The position numbers and the translations under genes were made by a program. Source: an uncultured Propionivibrio sp. (lineage in GTDB: Bacteria > Pseudomonadota > Gammaproteobacteria > Burkholderiales > Rhodocyclaceae). Taken from it: a stretch of 40,035 bases of DNA. Location of the stretch: contig CALAIL010000009.1 in the NCBI GenBank assembly GCA_937923255.1, positions 1-40,035 of the forward strand, read 5' to 3'. The notes under the pieces were generated by a model. That model saw only the letters and a program-made list of their open reading frames with translations. It did not search any database and was not told the DNA's origin. Shown here one piece after another: positions 8,162 to 16,993 of the stretch (within the stretch, counting starts at the first letter, position 1; every line of letters begins with the position of its first letter).

Positions 8162-8737
8162 TTACTTTTCGGTTTCCCTGACATGCAGTACACGCTGTGC
8201 TGCGGCGTAATCGCCGGCGGCAATCTGTGGCCAGGCGAGCAGGCAGCGGTCGAGTGCGCGGTCGATCAGCGCCTGTTCTTCTTTGCACGGGGCCTTGAGG
8301 ACGTAGTTGATGACTTCACTGCGTTCGCCGGGGTGCCCGATGCCCAGACGCAGGCGCCAGAAATCGGGCGTCGATAGGCAGGCCTGGATGTCCTTGAGGC
8401 CGTTATGGCCGCCGTGACCGCCGCCATGCTTGAGGCGGATATCGCCGGGTTGCAGGTCAAGATCGTCATGCACGATGAGGATTTCGTCTGGAAGAATTTT
8501 ATAAAAGTTGGCGAGCGCAAGGACGGTGCGTCCGGAGGAGTTCATGTACGTGGACGGCTCAAGCAACCATAATTCGCGGTAACGACCGATGCTTCCGTGA
8601 AATTTGCCTTGCGGCGCAAGCGTGATTTTTAGTTCGTCTGCCAGCCGGTCGACAAACCAGAACCCGAGGTTATGGCGGTGATCGGCATAACCGGCACCGG
8701 GATTGCCGAGGCCGACGATCAAACGTGGGGAAGGCAT
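8162..8737 (-). CDS. pth: Peptidyl-tRNA hydrolase
   Basis: Recycles peptidyl-tRNA that drops off ribosomes by cleaving the ester bond. Family signatures: LIVGLGNPG (6-14), the catalytic His in [14 protein letters not shown] (His22), NSSG (66-69), and the catalytic Asp in VHDDLDL near residue 91. The [12 protein letters not shown] motif is also present. I start at the ATG at 8737 ([14 protein letters not shown]), giving 191 residues, close to E. coli Pth (194). A longer frame begins with TTG at 8764, but that adds nine residues not seen in the family. It follows rplY and prs in the usual betaproteobacterial order. The ychF gene often found next in that block is absent here. Confidence 0.95.
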   Translation of the reverse strand: MPSPRLIVGLGNPGAGYADHRHNLGFWFVDRLADELKITLAPQGKFHGSIGRYRELWLLEPSTYMNSSGRTVLALANFYKILPDEILIVHDDLDLQPGDIRLKHGGGHGGHNGLKDIQACLSTPDFWRLRLGIGHPGERSEVINYVLKAPCKEEQALIDRALDRCLLAWPQIAAGDYAAAQRVLHVRETEK

Positions 8738-8756
8738 GTTGAAATGGGCGTTCGGA

Positions 8757-8794
8757 TAAAACAAACCGCCGCGGGCGGAAAAACCTGCGGCGGC
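8757..8794 (-). terminator. Possible terminator or attenuator between rplY and pth
   Basis: On the minus strand, CCGCCGC (8787-8793) pairs with GCGGCGG (8766-8772) across a 14-base loop. A T-rich run follows (complement of ATAAAACAAA, 8756-8765). It could partly separate pth from the abundant rplY transcript. Confidence 0.45.
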
Positions 8795-8815
8795 CTGGAG
8801 TGGAATTGCCGGCGA

Positions 8816-9454
8816 TCAGGCGGCTGGCGGCGTAGGCGTAGCATCGGAGGATGCTTCAGCCTCTTCTTCCGTCGTTTCGGCCGCTTCAATCTTCTTGGCG
8901 ACGATCGTCACCACAACCGGGTCGTCCTCACCATGCGCAACCGGCTCGACTCCTTTGGGGAACGTCAGCTGCGAAACGCTCAGCGCCTGACCGATGTCCA
9001 GATCTTTCAGGTCGACCTCGATGAAGGCGGGCAGGTCCTTTGGCAAGCAGGATACTTCGATGTCGCTCATAATGTGCGAGACGATGCCGCCGCCGACCTT
9101 GACGCCCGGCGCAATATCGGTATTGACAAAGTGCAGCGGTATTTTCTGGTGAATGGCGCGGCTGGCGTCGACGCGCAGGAAGTCGACGTGTAATACCAGC
9201 GATTTATAGGGGTGCATCTGTACGTCGCGCAGCAGCACGCTTTGCGCAGCGCCATCCAGTTTTAGCGTAATGACTGAAGACTGGAAAGCTTCCTTACGTA
9301 GGGCTAGCGACAGTTCGTTATGGTCAACTTCGATGGAAACCGGTTTGCTTGCTCCGCCATAGACGATGCCGGGCACCTTGCTGGCGCGACGCAGGCGGCG
9401 GCTCGCTCCGGACCCGTGCTGAACGCGCGTTTTCGCATTGATTTCAAATTGCAT
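8816..9454 (-). CDS. rplY: 50S ribosomal protein L25, long CTC/TL5 form
   Basis: Binds 5S rRNA in the large ribosomal subunit. Residues 1-95 are the L25 domain (MQFEINAKTRVQHGSGASRR, VPGIVYGG). A C-terminal beta domain follows (to about 190), then an acidic Glu/Ala/Thr tail. At 212 residues it is the long, CTC-type protein, not the 94-residue E. coli form. The start at 9454 is chosen because AGGAG lies just upstream in CAGGAGCAGTT and the family N-terminus begins there. A longer frame from 9511 reads back into the prs-rplY spacer. The gene is 53 bp after prs and probably cotranscribed. Confidence 0.95.
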   Translation of the reverse strand: MQFEINAKTRVQHGSGASRRLRRASKVPGIVYGGASKPVSIEVDHNELSLALRKEAFQSSVITLKLDGAAQSVLLRDVQMHPYKSLVLHVDFLRVDASRAIHQKIPLHFVNTDIAPGVKVGGGIVSHIMSDIEVSCLPKDLPAFIEVDLKDLDIGQALSVSQLTFPKGVEPVAHGEDDPVVVTIVAKKIEAAETTEEEAEASSDATPTPPAA

Positions 9455-9507
9455 AACTGCTCCTGATAAACAAACCCGGCCCGCGACCAGACCGGGTGGT
9501 TGAAAAA

Positions 9508-10458
9508 TCATTCGATGAAGAGCGAAGAAACCGACTCTTCGTTATTGATCCGGCGGATTGTTTCAGCAAAAACGTCGGCGACCGACAATTGGCGGATGTG
9601 CGACGATTTTTGTGCTTCTTCGTTGAGCGGAATGGTATCGGTGACGATTAATTCGTCGAGATCGGAATCGTTGATGCGGCTGACGGCAGGGCCGGAGAGC
9701 ACCGGATGCGTGCAATAGGCGATGACAGACCGGGCGCCGTTGGCTTTGAGCGCTGTGGCCGCCTTGCATAACGTTCCGGCGGTATCGATGATATCGTCTA
9801 TCAGCACGCAGGTTCGCTCCCCAACATCGCCGATGATATTCATGACTTCGGAAACATTGGCCTTGGGGCGGCGCTTGTCGATAATCGCCAGGTCGCATTC
9901 CAGGCGCTTGGCCAGTGCGCGCGCGCGCATGACACCGCCGACATCCGGCGAAACGACGATCAGATCCTTGATATCGCGCTTCCAGACATCGGCCAACATG
10001 ATCGGCAACGAATAGATGTTGTCGACCGGAATATTGAAAAATCCCTGAATCTGTTCGGCGTGCAGATCCATCGTTAGTACGCGATGGACGCCGGCGGCCG
10101 TCAGCAGGTCGGCGACCAGCTTGGCGGCGATAGGTACGCGTGCAGAACGCACCCGGCGATCCTGGCGCGAGTAGCCAAAATAGGGAATGACGGTCGTGAT
10201 GCGGGCGGCAGATGCCCGGTTGAGCGCATCGACCATGATCAGCAGTTCCATCAGATTTTCGTTGGAAGGCGCACAGGTCGGCTGAATAATGAACACATCG
10301 CGGCCGCGAACGTGTTCCTGAATTTCGACGGAGACTTCGCCGTCGGAAAAACGTCCGACATTTGCCCGACCGAGCGAAACATGGAGTCGGTGAGCCACTT
10401 CGGCTGCCAGCTTCGGGTTAGCGTTCCCGGAGAAGACCATCAGGCTATCGTAGGCCAT
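9508..10458 (-). CDS. prs: Ribose-phosphate pyrophosphokinase (PRPP synthetase)
   Basis: Makes PRPP from ribose 5-phosphate and ATP for nucleotide, His and Trp synthesis. The class I features are clear: [10 protein letters not shown] (ATP-loop region), the catalytic basic loop around [19 protein letters not shown], and the PRPP-binding signature [17 protein letters not shown]. The start at 10458 gives [18 protein letters not shown], the conserved N-terminus in betaproteobacteria, for 316 residues. Upstream Met codons at 10467 and a longer frame to 10485 have no better ribosome binding site. It lies after tRNA-Gln and before rplY, so PRPP supply, tRNA and ribosomal protein expression are physically linked. 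pyrF, which acts in the PRPP-using pyrimidine pathway, is about 3 kb away. Confidence 0.97.
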   Translation of the reverse strand: MAYDSLMVFSGNANPKLAAEVAHRLHVSLGRANVGRFSDGEVSVEIQEHVRGRDVFIIQPTCAPSNENLMELLIMVDALNRASAARITTVIPYFGYSRQDRRVRSARVPIAAKLVADLLTAAGVHRVLTMDLHAEQIQGFFNIPVDNIYSLPIMLADVWKRDIKDLIVVSPDVGGVMRARALAKRLECDLAIIDKRRPKANVSEVMNIIGDVGERTCVLIDDIIDTAGTLCKAATALKANGARSVIAYCTHPVLSGPAVSRINDSDLDELIVTDTIPLNEEAQKSSHIRQLSVADVFAETIRRINNEESVSSLFIE

Positions 10459-10503
10459 AGCGCGCATCCAGTGACGCCGAAACACGGCGCCGTCAAAGAA
10501 AGA

Positions 10504-10537
10504 CGGGCAGGTTGCTGCCTGCCCGAGATCAGAAAAT
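10504..10537 (-). terminator. Terminator-like hairpin between tRNA-Gln and prs
   Basis: CGGGCAGG (10504-10511) and CCTGCCCG (10518-10525) form a perfect 8-bp stem with a 6-base loop. On the minus strand it is followed by TCTTTCTTT. It lies 27 bp after the tRNA 3' end, so it probably ends the tRNA transcript or gives partial readthrough into prs. Confidence 0.6.
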
Positions 10538-10551
10538 TGAGAAAACCTGAA

Positions 10552-10628
10552 TGGCTGGGGAAGAAGGATTCGAACCTTCGAATGCCGGAATCAAAATCCG
10601 GTGCCTTAACCAACTTGGCGACTCCCCA
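10552..10628 (-). tRNA. tRNA-Gln (anticodon TTG)
   Basis: Read on the minus strand, it has a 7-bp acceptor stem (TGGGGAG with TTCCCCA, one G-U pair) and a D-arm. The anticodon stem CCGGA/TCCGG encloses loop TTTTGAT, giving anticodon TTG. The T-arm is AAGGTTCGAATCCTT. Discriminator G and CCA are encoded (10552-10555). A TTG anticodon reads CAA and CAG, so it is tRNA-Gln. The position before prs matches the conserved ispE-tRNA-Gln-prs order, except that here a dehydrogenase gene separates it from ispE. Confidence 0.97.
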
Positions 10629-10668
10629 GCAAAACCCGCTGAATAAGCGTCTAGCGGATGAGGCGCGG

Positions 10669-10697
10669 ATTATAGCGGGGTTTCGTTAAAAATACTA
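10669..10697 (-). promoter_or_regulatory. Probable tRNA-Gln promoter
   Basis: On the minus strand a perfect TATAAT (10669-10674) lies 17 bp after TAGTAT (10692-10697), a weak -35. The predicted transcription start is about 33 bp before the tRNA. The bases after the -10 (CCGCGCC) are the GC-rich discriminator expected of stringently controlled stable-RNA promoters. Confidence 0.55.
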
Positions 10698-10890
10698 GCC
10701 GGATGAAGGCAACGGCGTCACATTGTTGCGTGCTTGTTAACCATTTCTCTGCGAGCAAGTTACGTAGCAGTTCCGTGAAAATCAAGAAAATATTGAAATA
10801 TTGGCAGCGATTGCGCCGTGTATCGGATACCGACGCACGAATGGACAAGGACAGCTGGAAAAAGACAGCCTGGCCGGTAAAAGATGGGCG

Positions 10891-12066
10891 TTACAAGCGT
10901 GCTGTCAGAATGGCTTTCATCTGCGACCGATCAAGCCCCACTGGATTGTTCTTGTTGTGTGCTTGGTCAAGAATATGAGGAAGATCACCAATGCGCATGC
11001 CATATTGTCCCAGTCGCGGGATCCGCGTGCGCTCGATCCAGTCATTGAGGGTATCGACCAATCGTTGGCAGTCTGTTTGCGGCGAAGCGGGCGATTGGCC
11101 ACTCAGAATGACGCCTGCCTGTGCGTATTTGGCAAGCGCTGTGGCGTGTTTTTCTGGGTCTGCCTGCAACGCCTCGATCGTTCGGCGCGTCGTTTCGCCC
11201 AGCAGTGTGCCGCAGACCTCGCCATGCGGCATCGGGATGGCGCCGCCGATCGGCCCGGCAAAGCCATGTACCAGACCGAGACCCGCGTTGGCCAGTACGA
11301 TGCCTGAGAGCAGCGCAGCGTAGGCCATGTGGGTGCGCGCGTTGAGATCGTCGCCGCGTTCGCAGGCGCGCAGAAAGCCGTCGGTGGCATGGCGCAGGCC
11401 GCTCAGGGCCAGCGCGTCGGTCATAGGCGAGGCCTGCGTCGAAACATAGGCCTCGAGCAACTGGGTCAGCGCATCAAGGCTGCAGGCCGCCGTAACGGCG
11501 GGCGGGCAGCCCATGGCCAATTCGGGGTCGACGAGGGCGAGGTCGGGCATGAAGTTGTCGTGCCGCAGCGAGCGTTTGAAGCCGTGTTCACCGACGATAC
11601 TGAGTACTGCGTTCTTGGTGGCCTCTGCGCCGGTGCCAGCGGAGGTGGGTACAGCGGCGAACGGTATTTTGCGTCCGTCGTGCTGGCGCGTGGCCATGCC
11701 TTCGAGAAAATCGCGTACCGAGCCTTCCTGCGGCAGCATTGCGGCAATGGCTTTGCCCGCGTCAATGGCGCTGCCGCCGCCGATGCCGATGACCCAATCC
11801 GGGCCTTGCGCGCGGAAATCCGCCGCGACCGCATCAACGAAATCCGGTGACGGCTCGCCGCGGAACGAGACGACATCGACGTGGATATTTTCCGCCGCCA
11901 AGCCTTGCAGTAGCCGTGCGCAATGCGGCGAGGCCCGAAACGAGGCCGCCCCCGTCACCAGCAGAACGCGCCCGCCGTTGTGATGCAGCAAGGCCGGGAG
12001 TTGTGCCAGTTTGCCTGGGCCAAAGTGGATCTGCGGGGTGCGGGAAAAGATGAAGTTGGTGTTCAT
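10891..12066 (-). CDS. Iron-type alcohol dehydrogenase family protein (His-to-Gln at a metal ligand)
   Basis: A group III (Fe-ADH) dehydrogenase of 391 residues. The nucleotide-binding motif GIGGGSAIDAGKA lies at 94-106, and TSAGTGAEAT at 141-150. In FucO-type enzymes the metal is held by one Asp and three His. Here the equivalents are Asp198, Gln202 (in LDALTQLLEAYVS, where most members have DALTH), His267 (GLGLVHGFAG) and His281 (MPHGEVCG). The spacing is exactly that of FucO, so the alignment is firm and one ligand is changed. A DALTQ subgroup exists as far as I recall; whether it uses another metal or substrate is not known from this sequence. No partner gene suggests the substrate. It sits between ispE and tRNA-Gln, interrupting an otherwise conserved block. 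Confidence 0.85.
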   Translation of the reverse strand: MNTNFIFSRTPQIHFGPGKLAQLPALLHHNGGRVLLVTGAASFRASPHCARLLQGLAAENIHVDVVSFRGEPSPDFVDAVAADFRAQGPDWVIGIGGGSAIDAGKAIAAMLPQEGSVRDFLEGMATRQHDGRKIPFAAVPTSAGTGAEATKNAVLSIVGEHGFKRSLRHDNFMPDLALVDPELAMGCPPAVTAACSLDALTQLLEAYVSTQASPMTDALALSGLRHATDGFLRACERGDDLNARTHMAYAALLSGIVLANAGLGLVHGFAGPIGGAIPMPHGEVCGTLLGETTRRTIEALQADPEKHATALAKYAQAGVILSGQSPASPQTDCQRLVDTLNDWIERTRIPRLGQYGMRIGDLPHILDQAHNKNNPVGLDRSQMKAILTARL

Positions 12067-12136
12067 GACGGATCTTACGGTCGATGTGTTCTGTTTTTCC
12101 TGCGTTGTCGATTGCCGTTGCGTATGGTTTCCGTGC

Positions 12137-13027
12137 TCAATCGGTGACCAGCGTGCGCAGGGGATGCGTGGTCAGTCCTTCGGCCAGCCAGCCGCGCATA
12201 CCGGTTGGTAAAACATCAATGACGGCCTGCGCGGCCTCATGTGTCGGAAATTCAGCAAATATGCAGGCGCCGGAGCCGGTCATACGCGCTGCTCCAAAGT
12301 GACCAAGCCATGCAAGATATTCAGCCAGCACCGGGAAATGCCGAACGGCAACAGGTTCCAGATCGTTCCGGCCAAAGCCCGGAGACCAGGAAATATTCCT
12401 ACTTGATGGGATGGGCGGCGTGTTGCGCCGAAGTTCCGGAGCGGAAAAAATGTCAGCCGTGGGAATGTTGATCGGTGGTTCCAGTACAACATACCAAGCG
12501 GGCGGCAGGTCGATGCCATGTAGGATTTCGCCGACGCCTTCGGCAAAGGCATTGCGCCCAAACAGAAAAACAGGGACGTCTGCACCGAGCGAGAGCCCCA
12601 GCGCCTGCAAGCACTGGCGCGGCAGGTTCAGACGCCAAAGATGGTTCAATGCCAGTAATACGGTGGCAGCATCCGAACTGCCGCCGCCAAGACCACCGCC
12701 CATTGGCAGGCGTTTCTCGACATAGATGTCGACGCCTTTCCGGCATCCGCTGACATCGCGCAGCAGGCGCGCCGCGCGCAGACACAAATCGGCTTCGGGA
12801 GGAACGCCGGGCAATGGTTTGACAAGACGCAGTTCGCCGTCACGACGCGGAGAGAAGCGCAGGCTGTCGCCGTGATCGATGAAGCGGAAGAGCGTTTGCA
12901 GCGAGTGGTAGCCGTCATCGCGCCGGCCGACAACATGCAGGAAAAGGTTAAGTTTGGCCAACGCCGGATAAACGCTGTCCCAGTGCCAGCCGGCCCGGTG
13001 TGCCGCTGGGTCTGCGGGCAGGCTCAT
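12137..13027 (-). CDS. ispE: 4-diphosphocytidyl-2-C-methyl-D-erythritol kinase
   Basis: A GHMP kinase of the MEP isoprenoid pathway that phosphorylates CDP-methylerythritol at the 2-hydroxyl. The N-terminal PALAKLNLFLHVVGRRDDGYH carries Lys25. The ATP-binding glycine loop is PMGGGLGGGSSDAA (108-121), and the catalytic Asp is Asp150 in LGADVPVFL. The C-terminal GHMP motif is RMTGSGACIFAEF. It has 296 residues (E. coli 283), with a slightly longer N-terminus. The start ATG overlaps the lolB stop codon (ATGA), so the two are translationally coupled. Confidence 0.96.
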   Translation of the reverse strand: MSLPADPAAHRAGWHWDSVYPALAKLNLFLHVVGRRDDGYHSLQTLFRFIDHGDSLRFSPRRDGELRLVKPLPGVPPEADLCLRAARLLRDVSGCRKGVDIYVEKRLPMGGGLGGGSSDAATVLLALNHLWRLNLPRQCLQALGLSLGADVPVFLFGRNAFAEGVGEILHGIDLPPAWYVVLEPPINIPTADIFSAPELRRNTPPIPSSRNISWSPGFGRNDLEPVAVRHFPVLAEYLAWLGHFGAARMTGSGACIFAEFPTHEAAQAVIDVLPTGMRGWLAEGLTTHPLRTLVTD

Positions 13028-13677
13028 GGCGTGCCGGCTTCAGCAGGCAGAGGCTGCCAGGTATCGACGATCAGGCGCAGCTCGAATTCCTCCGGACGCT
13101 GTGCATGAATCCGGCGCGGAAGCGATTGTGGGTTGGTGTCGGCATATTCATAGTCGATCATCCACCCGTCGAGACGCAGGTGCGTCAGACGCCCCGATTC
13201 GTCACGGCGCGTTTCACCTGTACCAGGGTGGGCGGGGCGGGCGCGAATCCAGTCGGCCAAACGCAAGAGCGGCAGGGCGTAACCGAGCACCTCTTGTGTC
13301 AGCGTTTCCGCATCCGGAGCCGTGAAAGTTTTGCCTTCCGCTGTTGATAGGTGCGCGCCCTGCGCATCCTGGACAATTTCTGCAATGCCCTGTCCTAATG
13401 GGGATGAGAGGAGAATTTCACTGGATGCGGGCATCCCAGGCGTATCTGACGTGGCTGGCTCGTATTTCCAATACAAACGACCGGAATGGCGCTGCTCCGC
13501 TTGCATGTGCGCAAACTGCGTGAGTGAGAAGCGCCCGTTCAGGATAAAGCCGTTGAGTTTGTAATCTACTGGCGTAGCGTCTGGGACGGGAGGAAAACGG
13601 GCGCAGCCGGTCAGGAACAGTGCCATAGCCAGCCAGCAGGCCGCCATGATGCGGCATAAGGGCGAAAACAATGTCAT
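13024..13677 (-). CDS. lolB: Outer-membrane lipoprotein LolB
   Basis: Receives lipoproteins from the carrier LolA and inserts them in the outer membrane. The signal peptide ends in a lipobox, LTGC with Cys25. The mature part has the LolB pattern: WKYEP, the hydrophobic loop near ILLSSPLGQGIAEIV, and WIRARP in the C-terminal half. Its 217 residues match the family (about 200-210). It lies between a TPR protein gene (23 bp upstream) and ispE (overlapping stop/start), the usual betaproteobacterial order. Confidence 0.9.
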   Translation of the reverse strand: MTLFSPLCRIMAACWLAMALFLTGCARFPPVPDATPVDYKLNGFILNGRFSLTQFAHMQAEQRHSGRLYWKYEPATSDTPGMPASSEILLSSPLGQGIAEIVQDAQGAHLSTAEGKTFTAPDAETLTQEVLGYALPLLRLADWIRARPAHPGTGETRRDESGRLTHLRLDGWMIDYEYADTNPQSLPRRIHAQRPEEFELRLIVDTWQPLPAEAGTP

Positions 13678-13700
13678 GGCAATCTTTTGTCCGGATGTGC

Positions 13701-15566
13701 TCAGGGCAGGAATTTTTTGATGATGCTGTTCAGCGTTTCGTTATCGGGATGCTGTTTCTGCATGTCCTGCCACAATGTACGCGCTTCGTCCTGGCGCCCC
13801 ATTGCCCACATGACTTCGCCCAAATGGGCGACGATTTCCGGGTCATTGTTTTTGGCGCGCGCTTTTTCGAGGTAATCGAGCGCGCCGGGCAGATCACCTT
13901 GCCGATAGCGCACCCAGCCCATACTGTCGAGAATGTAAAAGTCGTCCGGCGAGAGCTTGTACGCTTTCTCGATCAGCGCGCGCGCCTCATCCAGACGCAG
14001 GTTACGGTCGGCCAGCGAATAGCCGAGCGCGTTGTAGGCCAGCGGGCTGTCGGGTTGCAGGCTGATGAGTTTGCGCAGACGGCGTTCCATCAAGTCGAGA
14101 CCGTCGAGTTTTTCCAGCAGCAGCGCGCTTTCATACAGCAGATCAGGTTGTTCCGGTTGGGCATTGAGCGCTTTTTCGAGCAGCGTAAAAGCGGCGCGGT
14201 ATTGTTTGGCTTCGCGCAATAATCCAGCTTCGGCAATCGTCAGCTGAACGCGCTCCTGCGTCGTTGTACTGGGAGCATCGCGCAACTGTGCACGCGCTTC
14301 GTCGAGACGCCCCTGATTGGCCAGCAGATATGCCCGACGAATCTGCGCCGATATGAAATGCTCGCCGGCAAGGACCTTGGCGTAATTGTCGAGTGCTTCA
14401 TCGACGTGCTTGCCTTCTTCGGCAAGCTGTCCAAGGAAGAAAAAGGCCGTATTCTTGTCCGCTTCTGGAAGCGTCAGCAGGTGCTTGAGATGTTTCTCAG
14501 CCTCTGCCCAGTTTTTTTGTTGCAGGGCGACGAGCGCCGTGGAGAACAGAATCTCCGGATTGTTGGCGTTGTCCTTGAGTATATTTTTGAACTGTCGCAG
14601 CGCCTCGTCGTAGCGTTTGGCGCTGACCATCAGCCGCGCCAACTGAATTTGCGCCTCACGTGCCCGCGGATTTTTATTGACAAAACCTGAAAGAAAGTCG
14701 ATGGCTTTCTGTGTCGATGCGCGGAACAGGATCTGCGTTTGCAGTAGCGCGGCTTTTTCCCAGTCCGGCCGGAGCTCAAGCGCGTGGTGTGCTTCGGTGC
14801 GGGCGCGTTCATTCTGGTCGGCCGAGGCGGCTATGACGGCGATGGCGTAATGCGCCTCAGCCATATTGTCATAGGGGCGGCTGACCGTCTCGGCAATATT
14901 TAGCGCCGTTTGCCGGTCGTTGAGCTGCGCCAGTAGGGGCGGAAGCCCCAGCAGGATATCGGCGCGTTTCGCTTCATCCAGTTCGAGCAGGTGCGACAGG
15001 GTGGGCACCAGCTCGTCTGTCTGCCGGGCGATAGCCATGACGCTCGCCTGAAGCTCGTAGGCTTTTACCGATTGGGGGTCATGTTCCGTCCAGAGGCGCG
15101 CAGCGTCCAGTGCAACGTCAATCTGTCGGCCGTAAAGAGCGATTTCGATCGTGCGTTCAAGCGCTTCGGGATCGTGCGTGCGCAAGGCGAGATCGGCGTA
15201 AGCCGAGCTGGCCAGCGAAGGATTTCCGCGCCGCAAGGCGATTTCCGCCAACAGCACCTGGAATACGGTTTGCCCGATCTGATTGTCGTCGGCGTTGGTG
15301 AGGCTGTCGTCTGCAGAGGGGCGGGAGATGCGTGGCGCGCGGCGCGCATGCTGGCGTGTTCTGCCGGTTTTTTTATCCGCAGACGGGGCGGAGGGAGATG
15401 CTGTTTCTTTGGGTGTGTCAGCGCGCTGCCCCGTTTGCGGGGAAGGTTCCCGTTCGTCCGCTATCTGCGCCAGGAAGCCGTCGGAAAATGACAGAGAGGG
15501 CAGTGCCAGTACGGCGACCAGCACCGCCGGTACAAGAAAACGGTAAATGTTGCTATGTGTTTCCAT
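13701..15566 (-). CDS. Exported tetratricopeptide-repeat protein
   Basis: 621 residues. An N-terminal hydrophobic segment (FLVPAVLVAVLALPSLSFS, about 10-28) looks like a cleavable signal, so the protein is probably periplasmic or on the outer membrane. A low-complexity Ser/Pro/Arg region (about 40-90) is followed by a long helical array of TPR-type repeats from about 110 to 615. Clear repeats include LAYNALGYSLADRNLRLDEA and the last ones near DFYILDSMGWVRYRQGDL. TPRs are protein-protein interaction scaffolds. The gene is 23 bp upstream of lolB, suggesting a role in outer-membrane lipoprotein or envelope assembly; this is inferred from position only. Confidence 0.85.
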   Translation of the reverse strand: METHSNIYRFLVPAVLVAVLALPSLSFSDGFLAQIADEREPSPQTGQRADTPKETASPSAPSADKKTGRTRQHARRAPRISRPSADDSLTNADDNQIGQTVFQVLLAEIALRRGNPSLASSAYADLALRTHDPEALERTIEIALYGRQIDVALDAARLWTEHDPQSVKAYELQASVMAIARQTDELVPTLSHLLELDEAKRADILLGLPPLLAQLNDRQTALNIAETVSRPYDNMAEAHYAIAVIAASADQNERARTEAHHALELRPDWEKAALLQTQILFRASTQKAIDFLSGFVNKNPRAREAQIQLARLMVSAKRYDEALRQFKNILKDNANNPEILFSTALVALQQKNWAEAEKHLKHLLTLPEADKNTAFFFLGQLAEEGKHVDEALDNYAKVLAGEHFISAQIRRAYLLANQGRLDEARAQLRDAPSTTTQERVQLTIAEAGLLREAKQYRAAFTLLEKALNAQPEQPDLLYESALLLEKLDGLDLMERRLRKLISLQPDSPLAYNALGYSLADRNLRLDEARALIEKAYKLSPDDFYILDSMGWVRYRQGDLPGALDYLEKARAKNNDPEIVAHLGEVMWAMGRQDEARTLWQDMQKQHPDNETLNSIIKKFLP

Positions 15567-15595
15567 AGGATGAATATTACCCGCAACAACTTGTT

Positions 15596-15626
15596 TTTAC
15601 AGCTTGTTTTTGCACATTAATGTCAA
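15596..15626 (-). promoter_or_regulatory. Candidate promoter of the TPR-lolB-ispE operon
   Basis: On the minus strand a perfect TTGACA (15621-15626) is followed after 19 bp by TGTAAA (15596-15601). The spacer is longer than ideal. Two TTGTTTTT tracts lie here as near-repeats. Confidence 0.35.
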
Positions 15627-15860
15627 ATTTTCAGCAAAAGTGTATGGCGCAGGATTGCGCGAAGACGGCGCTATACTTTGCCACGATGAGATTGTATCTG
15701 TGATGCTGCATATAAGGATGTATTGACGAGCTGTCGTGCGCGTTGGCGTGGCAATCCAGGGAATGCTGTTTCAAATGGATTGGTATTTTCGGCAGATCGC
15801 CGGCGGGCAGTTTGTACGAGCAGCGTGTGCCGATGTTATTGAGTTTTCTGGGAGGTTTCA

Positions 15861-16739
15861 ATGCCGGAACTGCCTGAGGTCGAGGTTAGCCGCCAAGGGT
15901 TGCTGCCCTATCTGGTTGGGCAACGCATCGAACGCACCATTTTTCGCGTCCCGCGACTGCGTCGCGCATTGACCGAGGATCTGGCTGCGACGCTGGTCGG
16001 ACAGCGCATTGTCGCCATTGCGCGGCGTGGCAAATACCTGCTGTTCGACTGTGAAATTCCGGCGGCTGGCCGGGGTGAGGCACGGGATGGAGATGGAATG
16101 ACCGATGGCGGAAATCAGCATGGCTGGCTGATCGTCCATTTGGGGATGTCGGGGAGTTTGCGCCTTGTACCGCCGGGGACGGCCTGGCAGAAGCATGACC
16201 ATGTCGACCTTGTTTTTGCCGATACCGTCCTGCGTTTCCGTGATCCACGCCGTTTTGGGCTGCTTGCCTGGCATCCGGGCGCAGAGATTCATGCACATCC
16301 CCTGCTTGCCGCCCAAGGGGTCGAGCCACTTTCGCCGCAATTTGACGGCGGCTGGCTTTACGCCGCGACGCGTCGGCGCACCGCGCCTATTAAGCCGCTC
16401 TTGATGGATAGCCATTTGGTTGTCGGCATCGGCAACATCTATGCGGCGGAGAGTCTGTTCTTGGCAGGAATTTCGCCGCTGCGCCGCGCCGGTCGGCTGA
16501 CCCGCGCGCAGTGTGTGCGTCTGGCCGAAGCCGTCCGGATGACGCTATTGCGCGCGATCGCCGCTGGCGGTAGCAGTGTGCGCGATTATGTGCATAGCGA
16601 TGGCGGTGCAGGCAGCTTCCAGATGCAATGCGCAGTCTATGATCGCGCGGGCGCCCCCTGCGTCGTTTGCAGTACGCCGATCCGGTGCGTGCGCCAAAGC
16701 GGGCGCAGCAGCTTTTACTGTCCGCAGTGCCAGAAGTAG
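15861..16739 (+). CDS. mutM: Formamidopyrimidine-DNA glycosylase (Fpg)
   Basis: Removes 8-oxoguanine and formamidopyrimidines from DNA and nicks the abasic site. The N-terminus PELPEVE supplies the catalytic Pro2 and Glu3. Lys58 in RRGKYLLFD is the conserved catalytic lysine. The helix-two-turn-helix lies around VVGIGNIYAAESLFLAGI. The C-terminal zinc finger has Cys267, Cys270, Cys287 and Cys290, with the conserved Arg282 in GRSSFYC. The 292 residues exceed E. coli Fpg (269). Most of the excess is a Gly/Asp-rich insertion at about 66-88, just after the Lys58 strand. GGGAGG 5 bp before the ATG fixes the start. Confidence 0.96.
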   Translation: MPELPEVEVSRQGLLPYLVGQRIERTIFRVPRLRRALTEDLAATLVGQRIVAIARRGKYLLFDCEIPAAGRGEARDGDGMTDGGNQHGWLIVHLGMSGSLRLVPPGTAWQKHDHVDLVFADTVLRFRDPRRFGLLAWHPGAEIHAHPLLAAQGVEPLSPQFDGGWLYAATRRRTAPIKPLLMDSHLVVGIGNIYAAESLFLAGISPLRRAGRLTRAQCVRLAEAVRMTLLRAIAAGGSSVRDYVHSDGGAGSFQMQCAVYDRAGAPCVVCSTPIRCVRQSGRSSFYCPQCQK

Positions 16740-16748
16740 CAAAGAAAC

Positions 16749-16769
16749 GGCGATCGCTGGGCGGTCGCC
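16749..16769 (+). terminator. Hairpin after mutM
   Basis: A 9-bp stem (GGCGATCGC with GCGGTCGCC, one T-G pair) and a 3-base loop, 9 bp after the mutM stop. No T-tract follows, so termination is uncertain. Confidence 0.4.
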
Positions 16770-16993
16770 ACCCCAGTCAAAGTACCGCCTGTGACGGATT
16801 GACGTGAACCGGCGGCGCGTTTTCTGTATTCTTGGGGTGTCGTATATGTGACGTATTTGGGACATATCAATGCGCCAAGCGAATAGGGCATGATGGATTA
16901 AAAAGAATCGTGTTACATTATGGACAAAGAGTGTTTCATATTGTTTCTCGTACATTTTTCTGCTTTTTTCCGCACTTTCGGCCTTTCTGACTC

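Noticed and set aside
10552..10628. Integration site (attL/attR) at tRNA-Gln
   Set aside because: I found no second copy of the tRNA 3' end and no integrase in the window.
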